NCBI RefSeq assembly: GCF_000266885.1
Contig: NC_018020.1
Coordinates: 1,984,001 to 2,048,000 of the forward strand
Length of the DNA stretch: 64,000 nt
Direction of reading: 5' to 3'
Source: Turneriella parva DSM 21527
GTDB lineage: Bacteria; Spirochaetota; Leptospiria; Turneriellales; Turneriellaceae
The notes beneath the pieces were generated by a model, which saw nothing but the letters and a program-made list of their open reading frames with translations, was not told the origin of the DNA and ran no database searches. Below are positions 62,113 through 64,000 of the stretch, piece by piece (the first letter of the stretch is position 1; every line of letters begins with the position of its first letter). A program made the position numbers and the translations under genes.

Positions 62113-63123
62113 CTAAGGTCCTATATACTTCTTTTTGGCCGCGTTATGTTCTTTGAAGTCTTTTGAGAAATGGTGTGCGTCGTCGCCTTTGAGCACGAAG
62201 AACTTGTAGTCAGTCTTTTCAGGGTTAACCGTCGCGTTAATGGCGGCGATACCTGGCGAACCGATCGGGCCGGGGGGCAGGCCGCGCACTTTATACGTGT
62301 TATAGGGCGACTCGACTTCAAGGTCTTTGTAAAAGAGTCTTGCCTTGGGTTTTTCGAACAGGTATTGTACCGTTGCGCACGATTCGAGGGGTTCGCTGTC
62401 GCGCAGCCGGTTATGGAAAACCGCAGCGATCAGCGGCCGCTCGTCTTTGAGTTTGGCCTCACGCTCGACGATGCTTGCCAGAATCACCGTTTCATGTATC
62501 TTGCGCGGTTCAGTCGGAAAATTCTTCACTTCTTTAGCCTTCTCGAAAAAGTGCTCGATCATGTGTTCGATAATCTTGTCTTTTGGGTAACCCTGTGGCA
62601 AGAAGTATGTATCGGGAAAAAGATACCCTTCTGCTGATTGTGCAGGTATTTTGTATTTATCGAGAATCGATTTTTTGGCGGCAACCTGCAAGAATTCATC
62701 GCGCGATGCGAAAAATTTCTTTTCGACGAAGAGGTCGGCTATCTGCCGGTTGTGCAGACCCTCGGCAATCGTGATGCTGATTGTTTTGGTTTTACCGCTC
62801 GTGATCGTCTGTGCAATTTTTGCGGCCGACATGCCGTCGTGCAGGTCATAGACGCCAAATTTGATTCTGCCGGCTTTGCCGGTGAGGCGCATATAGAGTT
62901 TAAATAAGGTCTCGCTGCCGACCAGGTTCGCTTCGCTGAGGCGCGCTGAAACGTTCGAGAGGTTCGAGCCCGCCTTAACGGCAAAATCGATGTGGCGCGA
63001 GCCATCGCCGACCGACCGTAGGCTGATGTACATGGCTAAAGCGCCCATGAGCAGCGTGGCGAGCAATACACCTGCCGCTATCACCAGCGGCTTTCTGACC
63101 TGTTGCAGATTATCTTGCAGCAT
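62113..63123 (-). CDS. mltG: Endolytic transglycosylase MltG (YceG-like)
   Basis: 336 residues. One N-terminal membrane anchor, a LysM-like part (AKIAQTITSGKTKTISITIAE) and the YceG catalytic domain: LASIVEREAK with the catalytic Glu, SPYNTYKVRGLPPGPIGSPG, and NATVNPEKTDYKFFV. It cuts nascent glycan strands to set their length. ATG at 63123. Confidence 0.95.
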   Translation of the reverse strand: MLQDNLQQVRKPLVIAAGVLLATLLMGALAMYISLRSVGDGSRHIDFAVKAGSNLSNVSARLSEANLVGSETLFKLYMRLTGKAGRIKFGVYDLHDGMSAAKIAQTITSGKTKTISITIAEGLHNRQIADLFVEKKFFASRDEFLQVAAKKSILDKYKIPAQSAEGYLFPDTYFLPQGYPKDKIIEHMIEHFFEKAKEVKNFPTEPRKIHETVILASIVEREAKLKDERPLIAAVFHNRLRDSEPLESCATVQYLFEKPKARLFYKDLEVESPYNTYKVRGLPPGPIGSPGIAAINATVNPEKTDYKFFVLKGDDAHHFSKDFKEHNAAKKKYIGP

Positions 63124-63177
63124 GCGTGCGGCTACAACTGATTGACGTGCTGTAAAGCGTACATCCCCCTTACGTCT

Positions 63178-64000
63178 ATGCTATCTAAAGGCATCTTGTT
63201 TGCCGCCAGCTGCTATCTGCTCGTCTGTTGCGGGCGCACTTCTGCAGAGGCGAATCTCTTGCATGAGTATGCCGACCTGCCGGGTGGCCAGGGTGTGAAT
63301 TACCTCAGCGAATATGCGCGCGCGCAGAGACTAAAGAGCCCTGCCGACCGGCCTCTGCAGCAGCAGGCCTATCTGGCGAGCGCCTTTCGGGATGCGGCGA
63401 AGGCACCCATCTGCGCCGATGCAGCCTGCGCCGAGGCGGCAATTCGCGCACTAAAGGGCTCTGATCGCTCAAAACTCGCGGACTATGCGGCGTTTCACCT
63501 GGCAGACCTCGCTGCCCGTGACAACCAGACCGCCATTGCTCTCTCTCTCTTGCAGCAAATCTCGAACCCACCCGATAGCCTGCAGCGAAAAGTCTCGCTG
63601 CTCAAAGGCCGCTTGCTTCAGCTTGGCGGCCAGGCGCCGCAGAGCGCGCAGCTCTTTCGCGAACACCTCGAAAAGTTCAAAGACGGCGAGTCTCTGTATC
63701 TGGCCGCCGACGCTTTCGACCGGGCAGGTGATAAGTCAGCTGCGCTCGCCACGGCAATTCAGGGCCTCGAGCACCCCGAGGCAGATTTCGCGTTCGCCCA
63801 AAACGGACTGCACATTCGCAATCTTCTGGGGCAAGGTATCTACAGCATGAGTGCACCCGTTACCCGCATTCGCCTCATGGAGGCTCTGCGCGTCGCGAAA
63901 GACAAAGCGAGTGCGCACAAACTGTTTTCAGGTCTCGTAAACCAAAAGCTCTCGAAACACGACCGCGATCTCTTCGTGCACTACGGTTCACGGCTGATGA
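63178..64000 (+). CDS. TPR-like lipoprotein, 3' end outside window
   Basis: ATG at 63178, open to the last base (274 codons seen). MLSKGILFAASCYLLVCCGR is a signal peptide with lipobox. The rest is helical and Ala/Leu-rich with TPR-like pairs (YAAFHLADLAARDNQTAIAL, ESLYLAADAFDRAGDKSAAL). This resembles the N-terminal superhelix of soluble lytic transglycosylase (Slt), which would fit beside mltG, but the catalytic domain would be beyond the window. Confidence 0.7.
   Translation, partial: MLSKGILFAASCYLLVCCGRTSAEANLLHEYADLPGGQGVNYLSEYARAQRLKSPADRPLQQQAYLASAFRDAAKAPICADAACAEAAIRALKGSDRSKLADYAAFHLADLAARDNQTAIALSLLQQISNPPDSLQRKVSLLKGRLLQLGGQAPQSAQLFREHLEKFKDGESLYLAADAFDRAGDKSAALATAIQGLEHPEADFAFAQNGLHIRNLLGQGIYSMSAPVTRIRLMEALRVAKDKASAHKLFSGLVNQKLSKHDRDLFVHYGSRLM

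Overview
The window is gene-dense chromosomal sequence (moderately GC-rich, no gap above 300 bp without a gene). The mix of double-membrane features (many short lipoproteins with loose lipoboxes, outer-membrane barrel-like proteins), acyl-CoA and fatty-acid genes (Baeyer-Villiger-type monooxygenase, thiolase plus DUF35 partner, acyl-CoA ligase, membrane desaturase, PF10118 protein), a CHAT protein and a class III cyclase with a ferredoxin domain suggests a Leptospirales spirochaete of the Turneriella/Leptonema type. That assignment is inference; no rRNA is present to test it.

Layout. 1-6.6 kb: end of a TPR-like protein, then monooxygenase, thiolase and DUF35 zinc-ribbon protein, a convergent acyltransferase, an SDR and a lone HicB-like protein. 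6.6-12.2 kb, minus strand: lipoprotein, MBL-fold RNase Z-like protein, YgjP-like metallopeptidase, rdgB, tRNA-Arg(CCU), prfA, ftsW. 12.4-16.3 kb: acyl-CoA ligase and a CHAT-domain protease. 16.3-22 kb: nucleoside phosphorylase-like and QueT/YhhQ-type genes facing a run of envelope genes (TM protein, lipoprotein, NAD(P)-binding protein, FecR lipoprotein, TldD). 22-28.7 kb: HD-domain protein, rlmN, leuB, an ATP-grasp/zinc-peptidase pair and an aldo-keto reductase. 28.7-38 kb: permease, lipoprotein and prfB, then an HDxGH protein, fhs, small ORFs, a ClC channel and a secreted protein. 38-43 kb: membrane cyclase with a ferredoxin domain, barrel protein, PF10118 protein, amidase, exported Lys/Ala repeat protein. 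43-51 kb: SDR, patatin, methyltransferase, DsbD-like protein, GNAT, desaturase, YajQ, argJ, CsoR-like repressor. 51-64 kb: catalytically incomplete FGE-like protein, M16 peptidase, pnp, rpsO, an IS30-type element, barrel protein, CsgG/FlgO-like protein, lipoprotein, deoB, cytochrome c lipoprotein, mltG and the start of a lipoprotein that runs off the end.

Most unusual signals. (1) Many gene ends carry long, near-perfect palindromes (15-21 bp arms, tiny loops, no U-tract) that include the last codons and stop codon. In one convergent pair both proteins end in the same Met-Ala-Ser-stop written in mirror image. (2) A near-identical 16-nt palindromic core, TGTAGCGTTYGCTACA, lies before the thiolase and PF10118 genes, a candidate operator for a small lipid regulon. 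(3) A 27-nt hairpin family keeps an 11-nt loop constant while its stem changes with compensating substitutions. (4) rdgB is interrupted in frame by a 57-bp tandem repeat with a copy of that hairpin family inside it. A second, unrelated 57-bp tandem repeat occurs at the end of the FGE-like gene.
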